A DNA stretch of 64,000 nucleotides from Deltaproteobacteria bacterium (lineage in GTDB: Bacteria; Myxococcota_A; UBA796; UBA2385): assembly GCA_016792625.1 (NCBI GenBank), contig JAEUKK010000139.1:17617-81616 (forward strand), given 5' to 3'. Made by a program: the position numbers and the translations under genes. This document shows, in pieces, positions 1 through 8,950 of the stretch. Numbering within the stretch: position 1 is the stretch's first letter; the number at the start of each line of letters is the position of its first letter. The notes under the pieces are model-generated. The model saw nothing but the letters and a program-made list of their open reading frames with translations, made no database searches and was not told where the DNA came from.

Positions 1-820
1 CGTCGGCGCGGGGGTCAGAGAGGTCGGCGACCTCGTCGGGCGGATCGAGGCGGTAGGGGTGGAGATGGGCTGCCAGCACGTTGAAGACGCGCTGGCCCGG
101 CGCCCGAGCAGGGGGCGCGCCCCAGCCATCTTCGCCGGCGGCGCTCAGCCCCGCGTCGACCCGGGGCCGCGGGGCCCCTGCGGGTGGGCGCTCTTGGATC
201 TCGGCGAAGAGGTAGTACCACGCGCGATCTTCGGTGAAGCGGCGGGCCGAGCGACGGGCGAGCCCCCAGCGCCGGCTGTCGACGCAGACGGCGAGGCCGC
301 CGTGCCGCGGGTCGCCGCTGCCCGTGTAGTCGGCCTGGGCGCAGTCGAGGCCGAGGCGGTCGGCGAGGCGGGTGACGTCGCGGGCAGAGACCTCGAGCAG
401 CACGAGCACATCGGGAGAGGCGCGGCGGACCCCAGCGGCCACACAGGCCAAGGCGCCCCCCTCATCGTCATCTTCGAAGAGCAGGCGCTGCACATTCCAG
501 CTGAGCACGCGGATGGGGGCGACCACGGGCTCGCCGCCAGGCAGGGCCGGGAGGCCCCAGGTCCAGGCGAAGGCAGCCCACCACAGCGCGGCGAGGCCGA
601 GGCGCCGCGGCTCGGGCCGGGGGAGGAGGGCGGCCAGGCTCACCAGGCCGGCCAACACCAGCCACAGCACGGGGAGCACGGTCAGCAGGCCGATGAGCAC
701 CAGCGGCGCGCTGTCGACGCGTCGGCCGAGCACCAGCACGCCAAAGGCGAGCGCGCTGAGGCCGCCGAGCAGCCAGGGGGGCGCGCGCGGCGGCGGAGGC
801 GGGGTGGGCGCGGGGTTCAG
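1..820 (-). CDS. Membrane endonuclease/exonuclease/phosphatase-fold protein, 3' end cut by the window edge
   Basis: The frame is open from about 820 to position 1, so the C-terminus lies outside the window. The N-terminal part has three hydrophobic segments (about codons 15-31, 37-65 and 70-90). It is followed by RVLSWNVQ, the usual first strand of the endonuclease/exonuclease/phosphatase (EEP) fold, with the metal-site glutamate probably in VLLEVSA, and later VFNVLAAHLHPY. Small membrane-tethered EEP proteins of this layout are common in bacteria; the substrate is unknown. No ATG, GTG or TTG exists near the 5' end. A CTG at 820-818 overlaps the TGA of the upstream gene in a CTGA arrangement, and the first GTG is at 739, which would delete the first membrane segment. 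The start is therefore unresolved. It is the last visible gene of a run of minus-strand genes. Confidence 0.7.
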   Translation of the reverse strand, partial: MNPAPTPPPPPRAPPWLLGGLSALAFGVLVLGRRVDSAPLVLIGLLTVLPVLWLVLAGLVSLAALLPRPEPRRLGLAALWWAAFAWTWGLPALPGGEPVVAPIRVLSWNVQRLLFEDDDEGGALACVAAGVRRASPDVLVLLEVSARDVTRLADRLGLDCAQADYTGSGDPRHGGLAVCVDSRRWGLARRSARRFTEDRAWYYLFAEIQERPPAGAPRPRVDAGLSAAGEDGWGAPPARAPGQRVFNVLAAHLHPYRLDPPDEVADLSDPRAD

Positions 821-1872
821 CGGGGGGACCAGTTCCAGCTCCGCTCGAGGGCGTGGGGAGGCTCGCCGGGGCCATAGGCCAGGGTGAGGGTCTGGTCCTT
901 CTCGACGATGACTACGCCGCGGTGCAGCACCTGCACGCCGCTGCTGTCGCGGAACTCGAGGGCGTGGCGGCCGACCTCGAGGCGGGTCTTGCTCAGCGGG
1001 CGCTCGGGGCTGGTGTGGCCGATGAGGAAGCCGTCGAGGAAGACCAACATCGGCTCGGTGCTGGAGAAGACCACCGCGCCAGTCGGCGTTTTGGGCGGCA
1101 GCGGGCGCCCCTGCTTGAACTGCTGCTTTTGGTAGTCCTTGAGGCCGCCGGCCTCGGCGTTGCGCACGACGTTGGCCGCGCCCGAGGCCACGCGGGGGGC
1201 CACGTAGCCGCCGACCGCGCCGCCCACGACGCCGCCGACCCCGGGGACCAGCGCTGAGCCCACGCCGCTGCCCGCGATCTGCGAGGCGGTGCCGCTGACC
1301 CGGCGCCAGTCGTCAGAGGGGTCAGGCGCTCGGGTCGAGGAGCCCGCGCCGTCGGCCTCGTTCATGTCGAAGCTGCTGGCCATCGGCGGGGCGTCGTTGG
1401 CGTTGCTCGCCACCGCGGCGTCGCCGGCCACGCTCGCGCCGGCGGCCGGGGGCGCGTCTGCCTGCGGGTCGGGCTGCGGCTCGGGCGGCGCCTGCAGGCC
1501 CACCGCGGCCGGGCCGGCGCTGGGTGGGAGGGGCGGGCGCCCGGCCGGCGGCGCGCTGCGCACGGTGCCCGCCGAGCTCTGGGCGGCGCCGTTGAGGCCG
1601 ATGCGGACGGTGATCTCTTGCCCGTCGGGGATCTGCAGCGTGTGCTCGGCGAGCACGGCCCCCTTGTCGCTGTGCACCTCGACCCGGTGCGCGCCCGGCG
1701 CGAGCTGGTTCATCACCACGCGCCCTGTGCCGTTGTTCACGAGCAGGGCGCCGTCCAAGTAGACGCGGTTGTGGCCCTCGATCAGCACGACCACCCGGCT
1801 CGCCGCCCAGGCGGGCGCGGCAGCGAGCAGGAGCAGGGCGGCGAGGGCGCGGCGGAAGGGGGCGGTGCGCAC
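817..1872 (-). CDS. Secreted PEGA-like protein with glycine-zipper segment
   Basis: A 351-residue protein with a clear signal peptide ending about AWAAS. Two similar beta-rich modules follow, one near residues 25-95 (containing VYLDGALLVNN and LAPGAHRVEV) and one near 265-345 (containing VFLDGFLIGH and LEVGRHALEF). Both resemble the PEGA pattern of surface-associated proteins. Between them lies a Pro/Ala-rich linker and a glycine-zipper stretch (about 200-225, GVGGVVGGAVGGYV) that may insert in or associate with membrane. The start is a GTG with GGAGGCCGCC just upstream. It sits 32 bases after the methyltransferase gene and touches the next gene, consistent with one transcript. Export and fold class are inferred; a specific role cannot be assigned. 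Confidence 0.65.
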   Translation of the reverse strand: MRTAPFRRALAALLLLAAAPAWAASRVVVLIEGHNRVYLDGALLVNNGTGRVVMNQLAPGAHRVEVHSDKGAVLAEHTLQIPDGQEITVRIGLNGAAQSSAGTVRSAPPAGRPPLPPSAGPAAVGLQAPPEPQPDPQADAPPAAGASVAGDAAVASNANDAPPMASSFDMNEADGAGSSTRAPDPSDDWRRVSGTASQIAGSGVGSALVPGVGGVVGGAVGGYVAPRVASGAANVVRNAEAGGLKDYQKQQFKQGRPLPPKTPTGAVVFSSTEPMLVFLDGFLIGHTSPERPLSKTRLEVGRHALEFRDSSGVQVLHRGVVIVEKDQTLTLAYGPGEPPHALERSWNWSPR

Positions 1873-1904
1873 GGCGGCCTCCAGGGGGACGGGGCTTCGG
1901 CGGC

Positions 1905-3170
1905 CTAACCTGCGCCCGGCGGCGGCTGTTCCACGCGGGGCGCGGGCGCGGGGCCGCGGCTGACCGTGAGCATGCGGATCACGCCGGCGTCGCCGGTCTC
2001 GGGGGCGCCGCGCTCAAAAGCGACCCGCCACGGGCCCGGCGGCAGGCGGTGGAGGGCGAAGGCGCGCGGCAGCTTGAGCAGGAGCCGCGGGTGGGCCAGC
2101 GCCGCGGCATAGAGGCGGGGCGTGGGCCCGAGGAGGGCGTCGAGATCGACGCCGCGGCCGTCATCCTCGGGCTCCCAGGGCGGGTCGAGGAAGAGCAGGG
2201 CCCCAGGGTGGGCGGCGAGCAGGGCGGGCACCCGGGCGTCGGCGTCCCCCGCCTCGACCCGGCTGCGCGGGCCCGCGCCGCGCGCGCGCAGGGCGGCGTC
2301 GGCCGCGGCGGCGCGGGCCGGGTCTTGTTCGAGGCCGCGCACCCGCAGGCCCTCGGCGGCGAAGGCCACCGCGTTGCCGCCGACCCCGGCGAAGGCGTCG
2401 ATGACCAGACCACCGTCGCCGACCATGCCCCGGGCGACCTTCGCTTGGCGCGCGGCGAGGGCAGCCGGGGTCAGGCTGCGGCGGCTGGTCGCGTCAACCG
2501 TGGGCAGCCAGGGGCCCGCGCGCCCCCAGCGCCCCTTGTCGCCGCGCTGCGCCCGGGGGACCGCGGGCAGTCGGGCCTCGGGCCCGAGCGCGGCCCGCAG
2601 CTGCAGAGGCACCCCGCCGATGTCGAGCCCGGCCAGCTGGTGGAGGGCGGCGGCCGCGGCTGCCGGTGGGAGCACCGCGCCCCAGGCGCCCGGGCTGAGG
2701 TCTTGGCCGTGCAGCGCGGTGATGTCATCGCGGGTGGGCGCGGGGCCCGGGCGATGGATCAGGGCGCCGGTGGGCACGCCGAGCAGCGCCGCGAGGGTGG
2801 GCGCGTCGAGGCCGGGGGGCAGCGCCTCGACCCACAGGGGCACCGGGGCCTCGGCGCGGCGCGGCCCGGCCGCCTGCAGCGCGGCCCAGAGCGCGGCCGC
2901 CTCGTGGGTGGCGCCCTCGCGCACGAGGCGAAAGAGCCCCGCTTTGATCTGCGGGACGGCCTCGGGCGGCAGCTCGGCCCGCGGCGGGGCGTCGAGCAGC
3001 CGGTCGAGCTCGGCGCGGCCGGGGGCCTCGACCGCGGCGCCGGCCTTGCGCTGGGCCCGCAGGCTCACGATGAGCAGGCGCAGCGCGTCGTTGACCGAGA
3101 CCGCGGGCGGGGCCGCCGCGAGCAGCGCCCGCAGGCGGGGGGCCTCGGCGCGGTCAGGCGCGGCAGACAC
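1905..3170 (-). CDS. TGS1-like class I SAM-dependent methyltransferase with N-terminal extension
   Basis: A 421-residue protein. Residues 255-270 read VIDAFAGVGGNAVAFA, the SAM-binding motif I in the form typical of the trimethylguanosine synthase (Methyltransf_15) family. LFLDPPWE at 326-333 is the catalytic DPPW motif IV, which usually marks base N-methylation. An acidic motif II (EQDPARA) follows motif I. The first 230 residues are Ala-rich, helical and not recognised. TGS1 in eukaryotes methylates RNA caps; bacterial members are of unknown substrate, probably a structured RNA. The start is GTG, three bases after the stop of the long coiled-coil gene, so the two are probably co-translated. 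No second domain after the methyltransferase is visible. Confidence 0.75.
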   Translation of the reverse strand: MSAAPDRAEAPRLRALLAAAPPAVSVNDALRLLIVSLRAQRKAGAAVEAPGRAELDRLLDAPPRAELPPEAVPQIKAGLFRLVREGATHEAAALWAALQAAGPRRAEAPVPLWVEALPPGLDAPTLAALLGVPTGALIHRPGPAPTRDDITALHGQDLSPGAWGAVLPPAAAAAALHQLAGLDIGGVPLQLRAALGPEARLPAVPRAQRGDKGRWGRAGPWLPTVDATSRRSLTPAALAARQAKVARGMVGDGGLVIDAFAGVGGNAVAFAAEGLRVRGLEQDPARAAAADAALRARGAGPRSRVEAGDADARVPALLAAHPGALLFLDPPWEPEDDGRGVDLDALLGPTPRLYAAALAHPRLLLKLPRAFALHRLPPGPWRVAFERGAPETGDAGVIRMLTVSRGPAPAPRVEQPPPGAG

Positions 3171-3173
3171 CGC

Positions 3174-6100
3174 TCAGCCTGCGTCGCGGCCGCGGAGCTC
3201 GGCGAGCAGGCTCTCGACGCCCTCACCCCCGCGGATCTCGCGGAGGGTCTGCATGAACCAGCTCACGTCGCGCAGCTGTTGGGTGCGGGCGGCGTCGGCC
3301 TCGGCCTGGGCCTCTTCCAGCGCGTGCTCGAGCTGCGTGATGCGGCCGCGGGCTTGGCGCACCTCTTCGCGCGCGGCGCGCACGGCGCCCAGCGCGGTCT
3401 GGCGCTCGCTCTCGAAGTCTTTGACGCGCTGGCGGGCCATCTCGAGCTCGGCGCGCAGGGCGTCGACCGCGGCGCGGGCCGCGTCACGCTCGGCGCGGCT
3501 CTGGGTGCGGGCGGTGAGGCTGCGCTCGGCTTCGCGGCGGGCGGCCTCGGCCGCGTTGCGGGCGGCTTCGAGCACCGCGCGCTCGCGCTCCAAGGCGGTC
3601 TGCAGCGCGCCGACCTGCTCGACCGCGCCCTGCTGGGACTCGAGCGCGCGCTCGAGGTTGGCGCTGAGGTCTTGGTTCTCGTCGCGGAGGCGGGCGATGT
3701 TGCCCTCGAGCTGCGCGCGCAGGGCGTGCAGGTCGGCGCGCTCGCCCGGCGCTTGGCGGAGCTCGTCGAGCTCGCGCTCGGCGGCGGAGAGGCGCAGCTC
3801 GACCAAACGCTGCTGCTCGCGGGCGTCCTTGGCCTCGGCCCGGGCCAGCTCGAGGTGGGCGGCCGCGCCATCAGAGCCGCGGGCGCCGATGGCCGCGTGG
3901 CCCCGGGCCAGGGTGAGGGCCGCGGCGGCCTCGGCCACCTGGGCCTCAGCGGCGGCGCGCGCCTCTTGGGCCTCGTGTTCGGCGGCGCGCAGGGCGGTCG
4001 CCTCGGCCAGGGCGACGACCAGCTGCTGGTGCAGGGCCGCGCGCTCGGCCTGCGCCTCGGTCAGCGCGGCGGTGGCCTGCGCGGCGGTGGCCTCGGCGAG
4101 GGCGAGGCTGGCGGCGGCCGCGACCGCGCCGGCAGACCCAGCTTCGGCGGCGGCGAGCCGGCCCTCGAGCGCGCTGATCTGGGCGCGGGCGGCGGTGATC
4201 TGCGCGTCAGCCTCGGCCCGCAGCGCGGCGGTGCGCTGGTCGAGCTCGAGGCGGAGCGCGGCGACCCGCGCCTCGGCCCCCTCGGCGCGGGCGTCAGCGG
4301 CGGCCTCGGCGCTGGCGACGCGCAGGGCGCCGTCGGTCTCGGCGGCCCGCTGGTGGGCCTCGACCTCGGCCCGCACGCGGAGCACGAGCTGCTCGGCCTC
4401 AATGGCGGCGGCGGCGGCCCGGGCCTCGGCGGTGGCGATCTGAGCGGCGGCCTGCGCGTCAATCTCAGCGGTGCGCTGGCTGACCCGCGCCTCGGCCTCG
4501 CTGAGCGCGGCGGCGAGCTGGGCCTGGGCGGCGGTCAAGGCCTGCTCGGCGGCCTCGGCGCGGAGCACGGCGGCCTCGATCTGGGCCTCGTGGGCGGCGC
4601 GCTGGTCGGCGAAGGCGTTGGCGACGCGGAGCTCGACCGCGGCGAGCGCCTCGCGGTGGGCGGCCCGGTGCGCCTCGATCTGTGCCGCGGCGCCTTCATC
4701 GGCGTGGCGGAGGGCCTCGGCCCCGCGCTGCTCGGCGCGGGCGACCGCGGCGGCGGCCTCGGCGACCTGGAGCAAGGCGCGGTCGCGGGCCGCGGTCACC
4801 TCGGCGTCGGCTGCGGCGCGCGCGGTCGCGATCTGGGCGGCGGCCTCGGCGCGGGTGGCCTCGAGCGCGGCTTGGGCCTCGGCCACCGCGCGTTCGGCTT
4901 CACGGAAGGTGGCCTCGGCCAGGGCCTTGGCCTCGGCCTCGGTGCGCTGGCGGTCCTCGTCGAGCTGGGCGTGCAGGGCGGCGCGCTCGGCTTCGACGCC
5001 GGCGCGGGCGGCGGCGGCCTCGGCCTGGGCGCTGCGCAGCACGTCGGCGGCGCGGGCCTCGGCCGCGGTGATCGCCGCTTCGGCGCGCTGCTCGGCCTGG
5101 AGGATGGCCTGCTCGCGGGCGGCTGCGGCCTCGGCGACCAGCCGGTGGGCGGCGGCCTCGGACTCTTCGATGCGCTCGGCGGCGCGGGCCTCGGCCGCGT
5201 GGACCCGCGCCTCTGCCTCGGCGCGGGCGGTGCTGCGGGCGGCCTCGGCGTCGGCGAGGGCCTGCTCGACCCCGGCCAGCGCGGCGTCGCGGGCGGCGCT
5301 GGCCTCGGCGATGAGGCGCTGGGCCTGGGCGACCGCCTCGGTGCGCTGGCGTTCGGCCTCGGTGAGGGCAGCGGCGTGGAGCTCGTCTTCGACCTGACGC
5401 GCCAGGGCAGCGGCCTGGGCCGCGGCCTCGGCCTGCTGCTGGGCGGCGTCGCGCTCGGCGCGGAGCTGGGCGACCACGGCGTCGCGGTTGAGCTCGATCT
5501 GGGCGATGGCCGCCCGGGCCTGGGTCTGGGCCCGCAGGGTGGCCTCGTCGCGCTCGAGGTGCGCGCGGGCGATCGCCTCGTCGCGCTCGCGGCGGGCCGC
5601 GCTGATCGCGACCAGCGCGTCGGCCCGGGCCTGGGCCAGGGCGTCGTCGCGCTGCTGCTCCGCGCTGCGGACCCGGGCCTCGGCCGCGGCGCGGGCGTCG
5701 ACGTGGGCGGACTCGACCAGGGCGCGGGTGCGCTCGACCAGCCGGCGGGCCTCGACCCCCCGCTGCTCGGCGAGGCGCTCGGCGGCCTGCACCCGGCGCT
5801 CGGCCTCGGCGGTGGCGTCGGAGAGGCGGGCCTCGGCGGCGGCGATCAGCTCGGCGACGTGCAGCTCGGCCCGCTTGTTGGCCTGGGCCTCGGCTTCGTC
5901 GGCCCGGCGGCGGGTGATCTCGAGCTCGATCTTGACGCTCTCGTCGACCTGCTGGCTCAGGGCCTCGAAGTGGCGGCGGGCCTGCTCGGCGCTGTGGCGG
6001 GCGGCCCGCGCCGCGTCGGCCTCGGCGCGCACGGTGTCGAGGCGGGTGAGGGCGTCGCGGGCCTCCATCGTCGCTTGATCGGCGCGCTGCTCGGCCACGA

Positions 6101-8297
6101 GCAGGTGCTGACGGGCCTCGTCGAGCTGGGCCTCGAGCGCGCCGCGGGCCGCTTTGGCCGCGTCACGCTCGAGCTGGGCCTCGACCGCCGCGGCGCGGGC
6201 GCGCTCGGCCTCGAGGCTGGCCGCGTGGGCCTTGGCTTCGGCTTCGTCGCGGCGGCGCTCGGCCTCGCGCAGGGCCACCAAGGCGCGCTGGGCGTCGGCC
6301 AGGGCGGCCTCGACCTGGGCGGCGGACAGGTCGGCGGCGTCGCGCGAGGCGGCGGCGTCGGCGCGGGCGGCCTGGACGGCCACGAGTGCGTCACGCTCGG
6401 CCTTGCGGGCGAGCTCGGCGGCGGCGCGGGCGTTGTGGAGGTCTTGGGCCTGGTGCTCGAGCCGGGCGCGCAGCGCCTCGACCTCGGCCCGACCGCGCTC
6501 GACCTGCAGGCGGAGGGCCTCGGTGGCCCGGTCGGCGGCGCCCCGCTCCTCTTCGGCGGTCGCCCGGCCGCGCTCGGCCTCGGCGACGCGGGCCTGCGCC
6601 GCGGTGAGGGCGGCCTCGGCCTCGGCTTTGGCGTGCGCCGCGGCCTGCTGGTCGACCCGCGCCTCGTCGGCGGCGATCTTGGCGGCGTTGGCCTCGTGCA
6701 CGGCGGCTTCGGCGCGCTGCTCGGCGGCCTCGGCGGCGGCGAGGGCCTTGTCGCGGCGGTAGCGCGCGGCCTGCGTGGCGGCGTCGGCCGCCTCGGACTT
6801 CTGCTGGGCCAGGGCGGTCTGCCGGGCCAGCTCGGACCGCTCGGCGCGCAGCTCGAGCTCCAGCGCGCGCACCGCGGCGACCTCGGCCAGCGCACGGTCA
6901 CGCTCGGCGCGGGCCTCGTCCACGGCGAGCAGGGCCGCCTCGCGGTCGGCCTCGGCGGCCGCGGAGCGGGCGTCGGCGGCGGTCGCGCGGGCGGCCAGGG
7001 CGCTGGCCACGGCCTCGAGGCGGCTGGTGCGCTCGCGCAGGTTGGCGAGGGCGGTGACGGCCTGCTGGCGCGCGTCCTCGGCGGCGCGCAGGCGGCCCAA
7101 GGCCCGGGCCTCGCTGGCCGCGGCGTTGTCAGCGACGCCCTCGGCCTCGGCCTGGCGCAAGCGCGCCTCGGCGGCGGCGGCATCAGCCTGGGCGCGGGCC
7201 TGCGCTTCGAGCTCGGCCTGGGCTTCGGCGGACTCGGCTCGGAAGAGCAGCTCTTCGGCCTGGCGCTGGGCGGCGGCGGCCTGGTCCTCGGCGGCGGCGG
7301 TGCGGGCGGCCAGCCGACCGAGCTCCTCGTCGGCGGCCTGGCGGGCGGTGACCGCGGCCTCGAGCTGCTCGCGCAGGGCCGCGCTGGCCTGCCGCTCGTG
7401 GCCGTTCGCGGCGTCGAGGGCTTCAAGCTCGGCTTCGAGGCGTCGAAGCTGGCGGAGCTGCTGCTCGGTGAGCTGGCGAAGGTCGGCCTCGGCCTCTTGG
7501 GCGGCGCGGGCCCCGACGCGGGCACGCTCGGCGAGATCAGCGTTGCGGCGGGCCTCTTCGCGCAGGTGGTCGCGCTCGGCGCTGACCTGGGCCGCGCGGG
7601 AGGTTTGGGCCTCGGCCTCGTGCTGGGCGGCCGCGGCGCGCTGCTGGGCCTCGCGCTGGAGCTGGGTGGCCCGGGCCGCCTCGGCAGACGCGCCCTTGGC
7701 GCTGGCCAGGGCGTCTTCGAGGGCCTCGTTGGCGGCGTCGAGCTCGGTCTGCACCGCGAGCAGCTGCTGCTCGGCGTGGGCGAGCTGGGCCTGGGCCTGC
7801 TGGGCCGCCGCCTCGGCCGCGCGCCGAGCCCGGTGGGCCTCGACCAGCGCTGACTGGGCCTTCTCGGCGGCGAGCTTGGACATCTCGTGCTCGGCCGTCG
7901 CCGCGCTGGCCAGGGCCTCGGCGCGCTCGGCGCGGACGATGGCGTCGCGGGCGACCGCCCGGGCCTGCCGCGCGCGGGTCTCGGCGCCCTCGACCCGGGC
8001 CTGGGTGGCCACGGTCTCTGAGCGGGCGAGGGTGGCGTCGTGCAGGGCCGCTTCGACGTCGTCGCGGGCGCGCTCAGACTGGGCACGGGCGCGCTCGAGC
8101 AGGGCGCGGGCGGCCTCGGCGTCGGCGCGGGCCATCGCCTCTGCCTGGCGGGCTTCGTCGACCTCGGCGTTCAGCTCGTCGGCCTCAGCGCGGGCCTGGT
8201 CGAGGGCCGCCTTGAGCTGGGCGAGCTGCGACTCCATCCCCCGGGCCTCGGCGCGGGCGCGGCGGGCTTCGTCCTGAACGTGCTCAAAGGGGTTCAT
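3174..8297 (-). CDS. Giant alanine-rich coiled-coil protein (about 1,707 residues)
   Basis: From MNPFEHVQDE onwards the protein is almost entirely Ala, Glu, Arg, Gln and Leu with very little Gly or Pro, in heptad-like patterns such as AEAEARVHAAEARAAERIEE. This is an uninterrupted alpha-helical coiled coil that could extend more than 200 nm. No signal peptide, membrane segment or globular domain is visible; the C-terminal 25 residues (around WFMQTLREIRGG) are less repetitive. The reading frame runs further upstream, but that part is Pro/Arg-rich and unlike the rest, so the ATG at 8297 is preferred, although its ribosome-binding site is weak. Cytoskeletal or scaffold proteins of predatory and gliding bacteria have this composition, but homology cannot be inferred from low-complexity helices. 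It leads the methyltransferase/PEGA/EEP gene run. Confidence 0.75.
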   Translation of the reverse strand: MNPFEHVQDEARRARAEARGMESQLAQLKAALDQARAEADELNAEVDEARQAEAMARADAEAARALLERARAQSERARDDVEAALHDATLARSETVATQARVEGAETRARQARAVARDAIVRAERAEALASAATAEHEMSKLAAEKAQSALVEAHRARRAAEAAAQQAQAQLAHAEQQLLAVQTELDAANEALEDALASAKGASAEAARATQLQREAQQRAAAAQHEAEAQTSRAAQVSAERDHLREEARRNADLAERARVGARAAQEAEADLRQLTEQQLRQLRRLEAELEALDAANGHERQASAALREQLEAAVTARQAADEELGRLAARTAAAEDQAAAAQRQAEELLFRAESAEAQAELEAQARAQADAAAAEARLRQAEAEGVADNAAASEARALGRLRAAEDARQQAVTALANLRERTSRLEAVASALAARATAADARSAAAEADREAALLAVDEARAERDRALAEVAAVRALELELRAERSELARQTALAQQKSEAADAATQAARYRRDKALAAAEAAEQRAEAAVHEANAAKIAADEARVDQQAAAHAKAEAEAALTAAQARVAEAERGRATAEEERGAADRATEALRLQVERGRAEVEALRARLEHQAQDLHNARAAAELARKAERDALVAVQAARADAAASRDAADLSAAQVEAALADAQRALVALREAERRRDEAEAKAHAASLEAERARAAAVEAQLERDAAKAARGALEAQLDEARQHLLVAEQRADQATMEARDALTRLDTVRAEADAARAARHSAEQARRHFEALSQQVDESVKIELEITRRRADEAEAQANKRAELHVAELIAAAEARLSDATAEAERRVQAAERLAEQRGVEARRLVERTRALVESAHVDARAAAEARVRSAEQQRDDALAQARADALVAISAARRERDEAIARAHLERDEATLRAQTQARAAIAQIELNRDAVVAQLRAERDAAQQQAEAAAQAAALARQVEDELHAAALTEAERQRTEAVAQAQRLIAEASAARDAALAGVEQALADAEAARSTARAEAEARVHAAEARAAERIEESEAAAHRLVAEAAAAREQAILQAEQRAEAAITAAEARAADVLRSAQAEAAAARAGVEAERAALHAQLDEDRQRTEAEAKALAEATFREAERAVAEAQAALEATRAEAAAQIATARAAADAEVTAARDRALLQVAEAAAAVARAEQRGAEALRHADEGAAAQIEAHRAAHREALAAVELRVANAFADQRAAHEAQIEAAVLRAEAAEQALTAAQAQLAAALSEAEARVSQRTAEIDAQAAAQIATAEARAAAAAIEAEQLVLRVRAEVEAHQRAAETDGALRVASAEAAADARAEGAEARVAALRLELDQRTAALRAEADAQITAARAQISALEGRLAAAEAGSAGAVAAAASLALAEATAAQATAALTEAQAERAALHQQLVVALAEATALRAAEHEAQEARAAAEAQVAEAAAALTLARGHAAIGARGSDGAAAHLELARAEAKDAREQQRLVELRLSAAERELDELRQAPGERADLHALRAQLEGNIARLRDENQDLSANLERALESQQGAVEQVGALQTALERERAVLEAARNAAEAARREAERSLTARTQSRAERDAARAAVDALRAELEMARQRVKDFESERQTALGAVRAAREEVRQARGRITQLEHALEEAQAEADAARTQQLRDVSWFMQTLREIRGGEGVESLLAELRGRDAG

Positions 8298-8515
8298 CTG
8301 GGGTCCCGGGAGGCGGAGGGGAGAGCGCGGCGGAGCATAAGCCGACGCCTGCTGGCGCGCCCTCTCTCTGTGGTGTTCGCTGCGCGGAGAATGACGCAGC
8401 CCGGGCCGCTCTGTCCGTTGTCGCACACGTGGAACCCACACGGGAGTGATCCCGAGATCGGGGGCGCGGCCCGGCGCCGCGGCACCGGCGACAATAGGCG
8501 CCGGCGGGAGGTGCC

Positions 8516-8950
8516 ATGACCGATCCAATTGAGGGGGCCCGCGGCGGGCTGAGCTTGCGGGGCGCGACGCGGGAGCCCACGGTCTCGGGGGCGCCGGCGC
8601 CGCCGCGGATGAGCGCGGCCGCCCTCGCCGAGGCGCAGCTGGCCGCCTACCTCGTGGGGGACCTTGACGGATTCTGCGCCTGCTACGCCGATGATGTGCG
8701 CGTGATCGGCGAGAGTGGCGAGGTCGAGCTCGAGGGCATGGAGCGCTTCCGTGCGCGCTACGCCTCGCTCTTCGCCCGCGGCGGCTACGGCGCGACGGTC
8801 AACGGCCGGCTCTTCTTGGCCGAGCACTGCGTCGATCTCGAGCATTGGTGGCGGGTCGACCCCGAGACCGGCGCCCGTTTTGAGGGCACCGCCCTCATCC
8901 GCTACAGCGTCGTGGACGGCAAGATCGCCGTGGTGCAGTTCCTGCGCTGA
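8516..8950 (+). CDS. NTF2/SnoaL-like small protein
   Basis: A 144-residue soluble protein. After about 30 disordered residues, the pattern AYLVGDLDGFCACYADDVRV, a GMERFRARYASLF helix, and strands ending HWWRVDPETG, GTALIRYSVVDGKIA and VVQFLR matches the cone-shaped NTF2-like fold (SnoaL / ketosteroid-isomerase-like). Such proteins bind small hydrophobic ligands or catalyse isomerisation; no substrate can be deduced. The start is ATG with GGGAGG five bases upstream. It is transcribed divergently from the coiled-coil gene with about 220 bases between them that must hold both promoters; I could not pick out a convincing -35/-10 pair there. Confidence 0.7.
   Translation: MTDPIEGARGGLSLRGATREPTVSGAPAPPRMSAAALAEAQLAAYLVGDLDGFCACYADDVRVIGESGEVELEGMERFRARYASLFARGGYGATVNGRLFLAEHCVDLEHWWRVDPETGARFEGTALIRYSVVDGKIAVVQFLR

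Noticed and set aside
2049..7853. A 1,934-codon open frame on the plus strand across the coiled-coil gene
   Set aside because: It is the antisense shadow of a GCG/GAG-rich coiled-coil gene: the product is Gly/Leu/Ala-rich without domains, has no ribosome site, and the minus-strand frame has clear heptads and operon context.
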